Program-made: the position numbers and the translations under genes | The notes under the pieces: generated by a model | Databases searched by the model: none | What the model was told of the DNA's origin: nothing | What the model saw: only the letters and a program-made list of their open reading frames with translations | Source: Pseudomonas weihenstephanensis | Lineage (GTDB): Bacteria > Pseudomonadota > Gammaproteobacteria > Pseudomonadales > Pseudomonadaceae | Direction: 5' to 3' | DNA length: 64,000 nt | NCBI RefSeq assembly: GCF_001043055.1 | Contig: NZ_JYLF01000003.1 | Location: forward strand, 434,001 to 498,000 | Shown: piece by piece, positions 33,940 through 42,996 of the stretch | How positions within the stretch are numbered: position 1 is the stretch's first letter | How the letters are laid out: every line of letters starts with the position of its first letter

Positions 33940-34551
33940 TCAAAGGGGCTTTTTCAGGGCCAGGCCCAGTGCTGCCAATTGCCCGTCGACACTGGCATCG
34001 ATGATGCCGATTTCAGTTTCCAGAATGCAGCCGCCCTGGTCCAGGCGTGCATCAGCCACCACTTCGACGTACCCCACTTCGGGGAAGTCCTTGAGCACTT
34101 GCGACACTTGCTCGCGCATTGCCACGACTTGCTCAGGCTGAACGTGCAGGATTACGTGCTTTTGATTGCTCACCAGCGACAACGCTTCGCGGGTCACGCT
34201 CAGCGCCAGTTCAGTGTTGTCGTATTGCTTGAGGATTTTACGCACCGCTTGCAGCACCACCTCGCTCATCTGCTGCTCAACCTGGCGGTAATACTGGTTG
34301 CATTGCACCAGGGTTTCCTGGATCAACGTGGCTTGCTGGATGCGCGCTTCTTCGACGCCCGCCTGCCAGCCGAGTGCCTTCTGCTGTTCGTAGACATCAT
34401 GCGCGCCTTGCTCGATGGCTTGCGCGCGCTCGCGTGCCAGCTCCACCAGTTGGTTGGCTGTCAGGTAGCCCTGATAGTCCGTGCTGCGCAGCACCACTTG
34501 ATCGGGGGCGAGGAGTACCTGATCACTTTTTATTTCAATAAATGGCAACAT
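33940..34551 (-). CDS. pscL: T3SS stator/ATPase regulator PscL (SctL)
   Basis: The 203-residue cytoplasmic protein is the peripheral-stalk component that binds the PscN ATPase and links it to PscQ. It has the HrpE/YscL family layout: a short N-terminal stretch, a long central helix rich in Glu/Gln (residues about 35-110), and a C-terminal globular part with ILHVQPEQVVAMREQV and VEVVADARLDQGGCILETEIG. Its start lies 22 bases inside pscK, so the two are coupled. It is the last gene of exsD-pscB-L; the exoU promoter region follows. Confidence 0.92.
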   Translation of the reverse strand: MLPFIEIKSDQVLLAPDQVVLRSTDYQGYLTANQLVELARERAQAIEQGAHDVYEQQKALGWQAGVEEARIQQATLIQETLVQCNQYYRQVEQQMSEVVLQAVRKILKQYDNTELALSVTREALSLVSNQKHVILHVQPEQVVAMREQVSQVLKDFPEVGYVEVVADARLDQGGCILETEIGIIDASVDGQLAALGLALKKPL

Positions 34552-35156
34552 TCGGGACTCACCTGTCGGGCAACTTTGAGGCATAGCGCCCGTGCCAATG
34601 CGGGGTTTTCAGCCGGTAATGCGGCTGAGCGAGAAGGTGGGCCGGGCGGCAAGCGCAGGCGTAAGCGGCGGGCAAATCCGCCGTCCGCTTCACCGGCGGC
34701 GCTCAACCAAAACTCCAGGCCGCTGGTTTGCAGGTACACGCTCAAATCGCCGTCGGGCAAGGCGCTTTGCCACCCCGCAGGCCACAGGCCGATGATCATG
34801 TCCACCTGTTGCAGGCAGTAGCGATGCCCGGCGTCGCCCAGCGCGGCCTGCACGCGTTGTGATTCACGCGCCGTCAGTGCATGACGCAATGCATGCCCAT
34901 GCAGCAAGCCCCCCAGGCACCGCAGGGTGTGTTGCAACGCAGCGTGTCCAAACAACGCCAGCCCGCCGAGCTGGGGGGGCAGTGGGTAGTCAATGGTCAA
35001 TGCCAGCTCATCGAGCAGCCAGGCATTGATCGCACTGCGTTGACGCCAGTCGGGCAGGGCGTCGCACACGGCGAGCAAGGCGTGCGGCAGGTGCGCGTCG
35101 TCAATGTAGCGCGCCGGGCAAAACCTGAGCTGGTAAGGGGTCAAACTGCGGGTCAT
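34530..35156 (-). CDS. pscK: T3SS sorting platform protein PscK (SctK)
   Basis: A 208-residue soluble protein in the YscK position and of YscK-like size. The N-terminus [19 protein letters not shown] resembles YscK/PscK. SctK forms the pods that connect the cytoplasmic sorting platform to the basal body. Its ATG overlaps the pscJ stop (ATGA) and its own 3' end overlaps pscL. Few invariant residues are known, so the call relies on order, size and N-terminal similarity. Confidence 0.88.
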   Translation of the reverse strand: MTRSLTPYQLRFCPARYIDDAHLPHALLAVCDALPDWRQRSAINAWLLDELALTIDYPLPPQLGGLALFGHAALQHTLRCLGGLLHGHALRHALTARESQRVQAALGDAGHRYCLQQVDMIIGLWPAGWQSALPDGDLSVYLQTSGLEFWLSAAGEADGGFARRLRLRLPPGPPSRSAALPAENPALARALCLKVARQVSPECCHLLK

Positions 35157-35911
35157 GCCTTGGTCCGGTGCCACATAAACTGCGCGGCATTGCTCACCAG
35201 CAGCAACGTGATGAGCACGCCAAACAAACCGATTAAACGTCCGCGCGAATCTTCTGTGACCTGAATCGAGAAGAAGGTTTCATAGTGCGGCGCCAAGGGC
35301 ACCTGACGCACATCGGCCGAGGGCACCAGCACCACGCTGATGCGGTCGTAATTCAAACCCTCAATGCCGTTGTTGACCAGTTGTTTGATCTGCGGGATGT
35401 AGGCATCGAGCTGGATATCCGCCGCATGTTTGATAAACACCGAGGCTGATGCGGGGGAGGATTTTTTGCCCAGCCCGTCGCGTTCTTCAGGCAGTACCAC
35501 ATGCACCCGCGCCACCAGCACACCGTCGATTTCAGACAGGGTGCGGGAAATTTCCTGAGCCTTGGCGTAGTTCAGCCGTGCCCGCTCTTCAACGGGGGAC
35601 GAGATCAATCCGTCCTTGGGGAACACATCTTTGAGCGTTGAAAAGCTCTCGCGCGGGTAACCTTTGCGCTTAAGGGCGTCCACCGCCTGGGCGATGTCCG
35701 ACTCTTCCACCAACAACTTGATTTTGCCTTCCTTGTCCGGCTGTTTATCGGCCGAAATACCTTCGGATCGCAGCAAGGCGAGCATCTCGTTACCTTCCTT
35801 CTGGCTGACCCCGGCGTACAGCTCGATCTTGCATCCGGCAAGCGCCAACAAGGCCGCCAGCAGCAGGGTACGGTGCAGGTATTTCACCTTCGTTTTAACG
35901 CCGCGCATCAT
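35153..35911 (-). CDS. pscJ: T3SS inner-membrane ring lipoprotein PscJ (SctJ)
   Basis: The 252-residue protein has a lipoprotein signal ending in LALAGC (lipidated cysteine near residue 27), then the YscJ/FliF ring-building motif domains: [18 protein letters not shown] and EEDGL-type [20 protein letters not shown] regions. A C-terminal transmembrane segment, [21 protein letters not shown], ends in a short basic cytoplasmic tail. SctJ makes the inner ring of the membrane-supramembrane ring. It overlaps pscI by four bases. A second ATG one codon later is an equally possible start. Confidence 0.95.
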   Translation of the reverse strand: MMRGVKTKVKYLHRTLLLAALLALAGCKIELYAGVSQKEGNEMLALLRSEGISADKQPDKEGKIKLLVEESDIAQAVDALKRKGYPRESFSTLKDVFPKDGLISSPVEERARLNYAKAQEISRTLSEIDGVLVARVHVVLPEERDGLGKKSSPASASVFIKHAADIQLDAYIPQIKQLVNNGIEGLNYDRISVVLVPSADVRQVPLAPHYETFFSIQVTEDSRGRLIGLFGVLITLLLVSNAAQFMWHRTKA

Positions 35912-36246
35912 TGGGTCTTCATCAAGGTTTCGACGTTTTGGCTCATGCGGCCGACGGTCTTGGCGATCAGTTCTTCCTGCATGCTGATGCGCATCAGCGA
36001 CCACTGCATTTGCATCAGGCTGTTGGGGTCGTCACCGGGGGTCGATAACTGCACTTTCAGCTCGTTTTTGGCTTGGGTGAAGTTCTCTTTGATCTGCCCG
36101 ATTTCGCTCAAGAAGCTACCGCCCAAACTGCTGGAACCGTTGCCCATTGCGTGATCGAAATCGGCCACGTGCTGTGCGCTGGCATCGCTCGGCTTGAGTT
36201 CTTCAAGGCTGGTGACCACCGATTGACTGATCTGGCTGATGTCCAT
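35908..36246 (-). CDS. pscI: T3SS inner rod protein PscI (SctI)
   Basis: This 112-residue protein matches the YscI/PscI family: [17 protein letters not shown] in the middle and a C-terminal helix with [27 protein letters not shown], quoted here only by its ends MQMQWSLM and VGRMSQN. SctI polymerises beneath the needle as the inner rod. Its ATG sits three bases from the pscH stop, so coupling is tight. The length equals that of P. aeruginosa PscI. Confidence 0.92.
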   Translation of the reverse strand: MDISQISQSVVTSLEELKPSDASAQHVADFDHAMGNGSSSLGGSFLSEIGQIKENFTQAKNELKVQLSTPGDDPNSLMQMQWSLMRISMQEELIAKTVGRMSQNVETLMKTQ

Positions 36247-36659
36247 TACGACTCCAGGTCGGGTTTGTGGGTATGGCGCATCAGGTGGTCGATCATCCCG
36301 GCCAGGGGGATCAGGTGCCTGAGTTCCGTGTTGATCACGCGGCTTGCGTCGGTGGTGTCCGGCAAGGGTTTTATCTCGCCCAGCACGCGCAGCAGCGCGT
36401 CTTGCTGCTGCTTGGCAAAAGGCGCGTCTTGCTTGATCAGGTGTTTGAGCGCAAGGCGTGCCTGTTCATCGTTGCCCGCGTTGGCTTGCAGGGTTTTGAG
36501 CGCCTGCAAGGTGACGGCGCTCACCGGTTTGGTTGCCTCGACAGGCGTTTGCATCGCCTGTTCAAAGGCGTGGGTGTCGGCCGGTCTGGCGGGCGCGGTG
36601 GGGTTCAGCGTGCCTGGCACCCGCTCACGGTTGAACGCCAGCGGGTCCACAGGGTTCAT
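36246..36659 (-). CDS. pscH: T3SS secreted early substrate PscH (YopR family)
   Basis: A 137-residue protein beginning MNPVDPLAFNRERVPG, in the YscH/PscH position between pscG and pscI. YscH (YopR) is an early secreted substrate that affects needle assembly. The N-terminal 50 residues are Pro/Ala/Thr-rich, as in secretion signals, and the rest is predicted helical. The ATG overlaps the pscG stop (ATGA). A longer reading frame upstream lies within pscG and is rejected. Confidence 0.85.
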   Translation of the reverse strand: MNPVDPLAFNRERVPGTLNPTAPARPADTHAFEQAMQTPVEATKPVSAVTLQALKTLQANAGNDEQARLALKHLIKQDAPFAKQQQDALLRVLGEIKPLPDTTDASRVINTELRHLIPLAGMIDHLMRHTHKPDLES

Positions 36660-37006
36660 GGCCCCTCCGGGTGGCGCATGCCTTCGGCAAACTGCACCAG
36701 TCGCGGGTCGTCGCTCTGCGCCAACTGTGCCAAACGCCGGTCCAGCGCCGCGCCCATCCCCAGCCGCCACTCGCACAAGGCCAGCCAGGGCGTCAGCGAC
36801 GGCCACTCTTTGCCTTGTGCTGCAATCAGCGCCTGTTGGTAGTCGCCGCGATTCATCAGGCTGGAGAGACGAATCAGGCACGCGGCTTCGTCCTGGTGTT
36901 CAACCTGCTCCAGCCAGTCGGCGATTTGTTCGGCGTAGGCGTGACAATGATGCCCCGTGCCAGCCAGCGCCACTTCGGCCAAAAGCCCTTTCAATGAACT
37001 CTCCAT
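36656..37006 (-). CDS. pscG: T3SS needle chaperone PscG (SctG)
   Basis: A 116-residue TPR-like protein which, with PscE, keeps the needle subunit PscF monomeric in the cytoplasm. Helix-pair residues typical of TPR folds can be seen in HAYAEQIADWLEQ and AACLIRLSSLMNRGDYQQAL. The ATG at 37006 is two bases past the pscF stop; an upstream in-frame start would lie inside pscF. Order and length match the P. aeruginosa gene. Confidence 0.9.
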   Translation of the reverse strand: MESSLKGLLAEVALAGTGHHCHAYAEQIADWLEQVEHQDEAACLIRLSSLMNRGDYQQALIAAQGKEWPSLTPWLALCEWRLGMGAALDRRLAQLAQSDDPRLVQFAEGMRHPEGP

Positions 37007-37008
37007 GC

Positions 37009-37263
37009 TCAGATCTTCTGCAAAATGCTCTGCATGAGATCTCTCATGGAGCGGGTCACCGTGGAGTTGATGTTGTAGATCACCGACCATTTGTTGAGCT
37101 TGTGTTGCAGGTCTGCCAGCACCGCCGGGTTGTCCCCGTTATCGGTATTAAGGGCGGTAATCGCGGCCGTTACATCGGTGTTGGCGGTATTGGCCTGGGC
37201 CTTGAGCTGTTCGGCGACCTGATCGAGGGTGTTGGTGGTGCTGTTGGTGAAAATAGCGGCCAT
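37009..37263 (-). CDS. pscF: T3SS needle subunit PscF (SctF)
   Basis: The 84-residue needle protein has the helix-turn-helix pattern of the family: an N-terminal polar helix with LDQVAEQLKAQA, the turn DNGDNPAVLADLQ, and the C-terminal assembly helix KWSVIYNINSTVTRSMRDL ending in ILQKI. Hundreds of copies form the hollow needle. GGAG lies seven bases before the ATG at 37263, which overlaps the pscE stop. PscE and PscG flank it as its co-chaperones. Confidence 0.95.
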   Translation of the reverse strand: MAAIFTNSTTNTLDQVAEQLKAQANTANTDVTAAITALNTDNGDNPAVLADLQHKLNKWSVIYNINSTVTRSMRDLMQSILQKI

Positions 37264-37466
37264 CACAAAGCTCCTTTAAGGGTGTTGAGGATGCTGAGGG
37301 CAGCATCAATTGCTTGCGCCTCCTGTTGCCATTGTTGGTATTGCGTCGGGTTGGCGCCCTGCTGCAAGCGTCGTTTGCAGTCGTTCTGTGCCTGCTCCAG
37401 CCGGTTGCACAGCTGCGTGTGATAACCCGCGCCTTCGCGGCGCAGGCGTTGCTCCAATGCGGTCAT
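37263..37466 (-). CDS. pscE: T3SS needle co-chaperone PscE (SctE)
   Basis: A 67-residue helical protein that would pair with PscG to bind the PscF C-terminus. Almost the whole sequence is two amphipathic helices (LEQRLRREG to CNRLEQAQNDCKRRL, and TQYQQWQQEAQAIDAALSIL). It overlaps both neighbours by a few bases. The size matches P. aeruginosa PscE. Confidence 0.9.
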   Translation of the reverse strand: MTALEQRLRREGAGYHTQLCNRLEQAQNDCKRRLQQGANPTQYQQWQQEAQAIDAALSILNTLKGAL

Positions 37467-38734
37467 CAGGGTGTTTGTCCTTTGAGGTGGATGATGAATT
37501 GCTGTTTGCCGCGACTGACCACAATGGCCTCGTCTGTGATCGACAGCACGCGTACGCCGTTAGCGGTCGAGGCGTTGACCGGGTATTTCTGGCTGTCGTT
37601 GAGGACGACATAGGGCACCTTGCCCAACGACACGCCGCGCACCACGAACGCGAGTTCTTCGACGTTGCCCCGGCGTGAACGGTTGACCAGCTCCAGGGTT
37701 GGGCGGGTGCCAAACTCACGGCTGAATTCGCGCTGCAAGTGGGTGAACGCGCCCAATTGACGTTCGTCGAGCTGGCCGCGCAGTTCGATGCGCTCGCCTT
37801 GATCGGTGTAACTCAGGGCTGAGGTCAACTGCGCGTCACTGAGCAATTGTTCCAGTCGCTTGATGTGGGAGCCGGCCAGGCGCACGCGATTGTCCACGCC
37901 CAGCAAACCGGGCACGTCGGCCATCAGCAGCGCCTCGATGTTGAGCCAGTGCTCGTCTTGCTGCGCCAGCTCACCTTCGAGCATGATCCAGCCGGCATTG
38001 GGCGAGGGTGTGCTGCGTACCCGCACGTAACCAAACTTTTGCAGGATGAAATCCACGCCCTGGCGCACTTCTTCCATACTGCGCACGTCCAGTCGATAAT
38101 TCAGGCCGGTTTTTTCCAGGTATTGGGTCAGCAGCAAACGGCTGCGGTTATCGTCCAGATAACCGCTCAACACCACAGTGCCATCGGCTTGCGTGGTGTC
38201 GATCTGTAGGTGTTGGTAGGGTTTGTCAGCCAGGAACAGCTGTACGGCCATCAGCCGGTCTTCATCGGCCATGCCTCTCTTGACGCTGGACCACGGATCG
38301 CTCAGCAAACCAATCAAAAGCAGCAGCAACAACACACTGAAAACGGCCATCAAACGCCCGCCCCAATGCGCGCTGCGGCGCACGGTACGCCGCTCTTGCG
38401 CACGGCTGGCGATCGGTTGCAGCGGGGCAAAGGCGCGCTCTTGAGCGCAGTAAGCCCAGCTCAAAGGCCCGCATTGCTGCGCGGCCAACGCTTGCAGCAC
38501 GGTGCCGGGCTGCACGGGCTCGCCGTCCTGGGTGGGTTCGTGTGTGGCCTCCCATTCCAGTAGGCGTACGCCTTGAGGGTCGACCTCAAGCACCAGGTGG
38601 CGGGCTGCGATACCGTCATCCACCAGCACCAGATCGGCGTTCAGCGGGTCTGAACCGATCACCAGCCGACCGGTGCTCAGCGGGACGTCGACCCCCTGAT
38701 TCAGGCCGCTGTAGAAACGGATCTTCCAGCTCAT
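37466..38734 (-). CDS. pscD: T3SS inner-membrane ring protein PscD (SctD)
   Basis: The 422-residue bitopic protein forms the outer part of the inner-membrane ring. It has an N-terminal cytoplasmic FHA-like domain (GRLVIGSDPLNADLVLVDDG near residues 22-41), one transmembrane segment near residue 130 (VFSVLLLLLLIGLL), then periplasmic BON-like ring-building repeats, including VVLSGYLDDN and GWIMLEGELAQQ. The ATG follows the pscC stop by one base. Length and order match P. aeruginosa PscD. Confidence 0.94.
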   Translation of the reverse strand: MSWKIRFYSGLNQGVDVPLSTGRLVIGSDPLNADLVLVDDGIAARHLVLEVDPQGVRLLEWEATHEPTQDGEPVQPGTVLQALAAQQCGPLSWAYCAQERAFAPLQPIASRAQERRTVRRSAHWGGRLMAVFSVLLLLLLIGLLSDPWSSVKRGMADEDRLMAVQLFLADKPYQHLQIDTTQADGTVVLSGYLDDNRSRLLLTQYLEKTGLNYRLDVRSMEEVRQGVDFILQKFGYVRVRSTPSPNAGWIMLEGELAQQDEHWLNIEALLMADVPGLLGVDNRVRLAGSHIKRLEQLLSDAQLTSALSYTDQGERIELRGQLDERQLGAFTHLQREFSREFGTRPTLELVNRSRRGNVEELAFVVRGVSLGKVPYVVLNDSQKYPVNASTANGVRVLSITDEAIVVSRGKQQFIIHLKGQTP

Positions 38735-38735
38735 G

Positions 38736-40538
38736 TCAGGGCTGCTTCAGCGGGCGAACGCAGTGCGCCACCGAGTCATCACAGGCGCCTTCAATCACAC
38801 GCCAGCCACGGCTTTCGCCGTCCATGCGGCAGGCCGACAAATGCGAGCTTTTAGCCGCCTGTTGCAGTTTTTGTTGCAGCAACCGGGCGCTGCTTAGTGC
38901 CTGACATTGGGTCGCGCCGAGGGCGCTGGCCAAGTCCAGGCTCTGATTGGACAGTTGGTCGACATTAAGCAAGTCATCGAGATAACCCCGCTGGCTGCCC
39001 AGCGCGGCGTAATGCGCCAGCCCATCGTCAATCAGGCGCGGTTCGATCAAAAACAAACGCACCGAGCGTCGAACCGAGTTGGACTTGAAGCGAAACAGCG
39101 CACCCACATAAGGGATGTCACCGAGCAGTGGCACTTTGCGCACACCTTCGCTCAGTTCGTCGCGGTGGATACCGCCAATCAACAGGCTTTGGCCGTGCCC
39201 GACGCGGGCCACGGTGTCGACCACGGTGCGGTTGATGGTCGGGATACCCTCGGGGCCGGAGCTGTTGGGTTTTTGGCTGCCGTCTTCGATGTGCAGGCTC
39301 AAGCTGATTTCAGGTTTGTCGCCAAGCTGAATCACCCGCGGGGTCATTTTCAGCATGGTGCCGTAGGTGATGGACTTCAGTTCCGCGACCCGTTCACCGG
39401 TCACTTTCACGTAATAGGTTTCGCTGTGATCGATCACCGCCAAGGTGTTTTCCTGGGTGAGCAGAGTCGGGCGCGACCCCACCTGCGCGCGGCCCTGGCT
39501 TTCGAGCAAGGTGACGCGAGCCATCAAAAAGTCCAGGCCACGGCTGTCGACCAGGCTGGCGCCGGGGGCTTGCTGCCCTTGGGCGCCAGAGCCGCTGGTG
39601 CGAATATCAATCAGTTTTTTTGGCCCCAGACCGATGCCCACATGCCAGTCCACGCCCAGTTCGGCGAGGTTTTCGGCGTTGATGTCCACAATCGACAGCG
39701 CCACTTCGATGCGTGCCGAAGGCCGGTCGAGTGCCTCGATCAAGCGTTTGTACATCGGCATGCGTTCAGCGCTGTCACGCACCACAATCGCGTTGAGCGA
39801 AGGCTCTGCCTGAATCACCGCGCGCCCGGAGCGGGCAGGCGGGCGGGCGCCGCTGGTTTGACCGTCAACCGACACCACATTGGCATCGCCCAGCACTTTG
39901 GACAGGATCGTGGCGACACCCGGTGCTTGAATATCGTCTTCGCGGTATTTGATTTGACGGTCTTCGGCCGAGGCGTATTTGAGCGGGAAAATTTCCACCG
40001 ACAAGTCACCCGTCTTTTCGCTGCGCAGGGTGGATTGCTGTTCAAGGGCCTGCGCGGTTTGTTCGATCACATCCAGATAACGAGCCGGGCCAGAGACATA
40101 CACCAGCCGCCCGTCGCCGCCTGAGCGCCAACCAAAACTCGGCTCCCATACACCTGCGGCCTGCAAAGCCTCTTGCAGGTCAGACTCGGTGACTTGTTCG
40201 AGCTTGATCAGTCGCGACTGCATTTCGGTGCTTTTAAACACGTACAGCACGGCGCCGTCGTAGTACCAGATCAGGTTGTACAGCGAGGTCATTTGTTGCA
40301 GGAAGTCTTGCGGCGTGGGCAGGTCGAAACGGCCGCTGACCTGATCGTTGACCTTGTCACTGACAATGACCGGGCTGTCGTAGTTGGCGCCAAAGTTGAT
40401 CAACACATCGCGCAGGTTTTCACCCTGGGCGACGTAGTGGTAAGGCAGCGGTGCCCAGTCCAGCTCTTGCGCGGCGGCCGGGAGCGCCGCGCCCATCAGC
40501 AGCCATGCCGCAGCGCGCAGCCAGTTCAGGGACGCCAT
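38736..40538 (-). CDS. pscC: T3SS outer-membrane secretin PscC (SctC)
   Basis: This 600-residue secretin has a signal peptide ([19 protein letters not shown]), N-terminal ring domains ([35 protein letters not shown]), and the C-terminal secretin domain with [44 protein letters not shown] and the [15 protein letters not shown] signature. It forms the outer-membrane channel, assisted by the ExsB-type pilotin. The 5' end overlaps pscB. A start five codons earlier is possible; the one used gives a cleaner signal peptide. Confidence 0.95.
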   Translation of the reverse strand: MASLNWLRAAAWLLMGAALPAAAQELDWAPLPYHYVAQGENLRDVLINFGANYDSPVIVSDKVNDQVSGRFDLPTPQDFLQQMTSLYNLIWYYDGAVLYVFKSTEMQSRLIKLEQVTESDLQEALQAAGVWEPSFGWRSGGDGRLVYVSGPARYLDVIEQTAQALEQQSTLRSEKTGDLSVEIFPLKYASAEDRQIKYREDDIQAPGVATILSKVLGDANVVSVDGQTSGARPPARSGRAVIQAEPSLNAIVVRDSAERMPMYKRLIEALDRPSARIEVALSIVDINAENLAELGVDWHVGIGLGPKKLIDIRTSGSGAQGQQAPGASLVDSRGLDFLMARVTLLESQGRAQVGSRPTLLTQENTLAVIDHSETYYVKVTGERVAELKSITYGTMLKMTPRVIQLGDKPEISLSLHIEDGSQKPNSSGPEGIPTINRTVVDTVARVGHGQSLLIGGIHRDELSEGVRKVPLLGDIPYVGALFRFKSNSVRRSVRLFLIEPRLIDDGLAHYAALGSQRGYLDDLLNVDQLSNQSLDLASALGATQCQALSSARLLQQKLQQAAKSSHLSACRMDGESRGWRVIEGACDDSVAHCVRPLKQP

Positions 40539-40948
40539 AAGGTTTGGGTCCATTGAGGGGCCAGTGCAGCCTGCTGCAAATCGGGGGTGATCGACTCCAC
40601 AATGCCTACTTGCGCGGCCACCACCCGCTCAAGTTCATCCAGCTCAAGGGCAGCCAATTCAAGGCGGGCTTCAAGCAGCAAGTGGCCTTTGTCATCCAGC
40701 ACCAGTGCCTGCGGGTAGCGGCGGCTCCAGCGTGTGACGTGTTCCAACAGCGAGCGCAGCACGTCACGCTGGTTGGCGGCGTCGGCGCGGGCCTGCCAAT
40801 TCAGAGGGCTGTGAACGATCAGATCGCCACCCTGGCGCGCAATAAACAGGCTGTGGCCATCGATACGCAGGTGATACACCCCCGTTCGATCGGCAACAAA
40901 AGGCCCTTGGCCGGTACGTGCGGCCAATCCAGTCAATAAACGTTCCAT
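40526..40948 (-). CDS. pscB: T3SS chaperone PscB (YscB family)
   Basis: A 140-residue class I chaperone-like protein, with [24 protein letters not shown] near the N-terminus (quoted by its ends GVYHLRIDG and GGDLIVH). In Yersinia, YscB pairs with SycN to chaperone YopN; here the partner would be Pcr2 and the client PopN. It lies between exsD and pscC and overlaps pscC. The start matches the family N-terminus [10 protein letters not shown]. Confidence 0.87.
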   Translation of the reverse strand: MERLLTGLAARTGQGPFVADRTGVYHLRIDGHSLFIARQGGDLIVHSPLNWQARADAANQRDVLRSLLEHVTRWSRRYPQALVLDDKGHLLLEARLELAALELDELERVVAAQVGIVESITPDLQQAALAPQWTQTLWRP

Positions 40949-40970
40949 GAGTCCTCAGTGCAGCGGGCGG

Positions 40971-41804
40971 TCAGGAGCCTTGCCAGTAAAAGTGATCCTG
41001 GGCCTGACACAGGCTGCGTTCGTGCAGCCAGTGCTGAACGGCGTCGGCAGCGCTCGCGTCTTCGTCCAGTTTGATCAGCGGCTCCCACAAGGAGATAAGC
41101 GCCAGTGGCACCGGTGAAAAACCATCCAGCTTGCCATCGGCCAACAGTACCGCCACGCCTTGATGCCAGTTGGGCCACGCGTGTCGGGCCTGCTCGGAGA
41201 TAACGCCCAGTTTGCGTGCCAGCTCGGCCATTGCGATTTCAGTGTCGACCTGACGGCGTGCCACTTCTGCCAGTTCATGTGCGACCAATTGCGGATCGGC
41301 ATCGTTGGCCTGGCGCCAGAACTGCGCCTTGATGCGCAACTGCCGGGCCTGCGTTTCGAACTCGATCAACGAGGCTCGCCAGCTCGGGATCGCCTCGTCA
41401 AACAGGCTTTCCCACCAGCTGTAGACCGGCAACAGTACCCAGTCAATCAAGGTTTGAGGGTTGGCCAGATTGATTCGGTCGCCCAACCATTCACACCAGT
41501 TAGCCCCTTGCTCGCGGGCCTTGCTCAGCACCAATTGCACGTCACCGCGCTCCAGCGCCATGCCGCGTGCCAGACGCTGTTGCAACCAATTGGATTGAAA
41601 CAGCTGCTCCAGTTGCTCGCGGGGTAACAGGCGCTGCATGAGCATCAGTTGCCGGGCGCTGATGATGTCGCCGTCGCGGTACACCTTGCCCGAAATACAA
41701 CCGGCAACATTTCCCCGCGCGCGCGCCTCCTGGCTCACGACAGAGACGCGCCGGCCGGCGAACATCCCTTGGCGGGGACTTTGATTTGGGTCTTCCTGGC
41801 TCAT
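40971..41804 (-). CDS. exsD: T3SS antiactivator ExsD
   Basis: The 277-residue cytoplasmic protein matches P. aeruginosa ExsD (276 residues) in length and position. ExsD binds ExsA and blocks transcription of the regulon until ExsC captures it. The N-terminus GRRVSVVSQEARARG and the central SKAREQGANWCEWLGDRI are recognisable, with a long helical C-terminal half. It has its own ExsA-type promoter just after exsA and heads exsD-pscB-L, giving feedback control of the apparatus operon. Confidence 0.93.
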   Translation of the reverse strand: MSQEDPNQSPRQGMFAGRRVSVVSQEARARGNVAGCISGKVYRDGDIISARQLMLMQRLLPREQLEQLFQSNWLQQRLARGMALERGDVQLVLSKAREQGANWCEWLGDRINLANPQTLIDWVLLPVYSWWESLFDEAIPSWRASLIEFETQARQLRIKAQFWRQANDADPQLVAHELAEVARRQVDTEIAMAELARKLGVISEQARHAWPNWHQGVAVLLADGKLDGFSPVPLALISLWEPLIKLDEDASAADAVQHWLHERSLCQAQDHFYWQGS

Positions 41805-41863
41805 TCTCTGCCTTGACTGTTTTGTTTCGTGACACGCACATCAGGGGCTTGCGTTGCGTGGCA

Positions 41864-41914
41864 ATCTTACTGATGAGGGGCGCGAGTGACTTGCAATAAA
41901 CGTCCGTTTTTTTT
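41864..41914 (-). promoter_or_regulatory. ExsA-type promoter of exsD-pscB-L
   Basis: On the minus strand: eight As (41914-41907), CG, GAC (41904-41902), six bases, TGCAA (41895-41891), then 21 bases to a -10 TAAGAT (41869-41864). The A-run begins only nine bases past the exsA stop. The layout equals that at pscN, popN, pcrG and exsC and fits the known ExsA site (A-tract, GnC, TGnnA). Confidence 0.82.
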
Positions 41915-41923
41915 AGTCCGGGG

Positions 41924-42736
41924 CTATTCTTTGCCCTGCCGCGAACGGCTGGGTGTGCAGGCAAACCGGCGGCGGTAACTCTGGGTGAAATACGACTGGC
42001 TGGAAAAACCGCTTTCCATCGCGATGTCGACAATGCTCATTTCGGTGTTGAGCAGCAGATGATGCGCATACAAAATCCGCCGTTCGCTGATCCAGGCCCT
42101 GGGTGATACGCCGTAGACCGAGCCGAACAACTCTTTGAACGTGGTCAGGCCCATCCCAAACTCGCGCGCGAACTCACTCAAACGCCACTCTTGCAGGTAA
42201 TGGGTTTCCATAAACGCTTGCAGGCGCTCCACATGGCGATTGCCCTGCTGGCGCAACACCGCCATCAACGCGGGTCCTTGCGGGCTGAATGCCAGCAACA
42301 TAAGCAACTCTTCCGTGCGCAACACCGCCAGCGCGGGCGGGTGCTCATGCATCAGCAAGCCTTTGAGCCCTTTTATGCAGTCGGCCAGCAACGGTGTGCT
42401 GGCAAATGCAATCATCCCGCTCCCCGGTTCTTCACAGCGCTCCACTTCGCTGAGCAACGCGCCAAAGCGCTGTACAAAACTTTGCAAACGCGTGACCGAT
42501 AAAGGGATCCAAAGTACGCGCGTTTCTTGCCCGCCCGTACTTACCACGTAATTACCACGTCTGGCAAAGATCAATTCACCCGGCGCCAAACTAAGCGTTG
42601 TATTGACATCTTGAACCGTCAGGCTGCCTTCAATGAGTACAACAATTCCTTCTTCGGTGTTGGACATGAACTCGAAGGCGGGTATACACCATCGGCACTG
42701 CGTTATTCGTTGGCCACGTAAACTGGCACCTTGCAT
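41924..42736 (-). CDS. exsA: Master T3SS transcription activator ExsA (AraC family)
   Basis: The 270-residue protein is clearly ExsA. The N-terminal cupin-like dimer/ExsD-binding domain includes APGELIFARRGNYVVST and QRFGALLSEVERCEEP. The C-terminal AraC domain (about residues 170-265) has FGMGLTTFKELFGSVYGVSP in the first helix-turn-helix, then RAWISERRILYAH and SIVDIAMESGFSSQSYF in the second. The DNA-binding part is nearly identical to P. aeruginosa ExsA as I recall it, so the same sites should be bound; the tail appears some residues shorter. The ATG at 42736 gives the standard MQGAS start. It is last in exsCEBA, after a 260-base gap with a large palindrome. Confidence 0.97.
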   Translation of the reverse strand: MQGASLRGQRITQCRWCIPAFEFMSNTEEGIVVLIEGSLTVQDVNTTLSLAPGELIFARRGNYVVSTGGQETRVLWIPLSVTRLQSFVQRFGALLSEVERCEEPGSGMIAFASTPLLADCIKGLKGLLMHEHPPALAVLRTEELLMLLAFSPQGPALMAVLRQQGNRHVERLQAFMETHYLQEWRLSEFAREFGMGLTTFKELFGSVYGVSPRAWISERRILYAHHLLLNTEMSIVDIAMESGFSSQSYFTQSYRRRFACTPSRSRQGKE

Positions 42737-42861
42737 AGGTAGTGATCCTGAACGTGTGCGGCGTATCGACGCGTCATTACTGACAGACGTATGAGCACAC
42801 TCTATCTCCATGCACATGCGTAAATTCGCATATTGCTGATTCTAGAAAGCAAGCCAGGTCA

Positions 42862-42906
42862 TGAATAAGAGTAATTATTCAAATTTAGAATAATTACTCT
42901 TATTCA
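42862..42906. repeat. Perfect 19-base inverted repeat between exsB and exsA
   Basis: Arms at 42862-42880 and 42888-42906 are exactly complementary (TGAATAAGAGTAATTATTC and its reverse complement) around a seven-base loop, AAATTTA. The element is strongly AT-rich in an otherwise GC-rich locus. It lies 126 bases before the exsA start, inside the exsCEBA transcript. No T-run follows on the minus strand, so it is not a plain terminator. Possible roles are an operator for a dimeric regulator, an mRNA stem-loop setting exsA expression, or an H-NS/MvaT-type binding site. Confidence 0.8.
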
Positions 42907-42996
42907 ATGAACCGCTCAATATGAGTCGAACTGTTCGGTGTTTCGGCTGCAATCCGAAATCGTTTAATTATTTATAACCAGACGTGCAACACGGTA

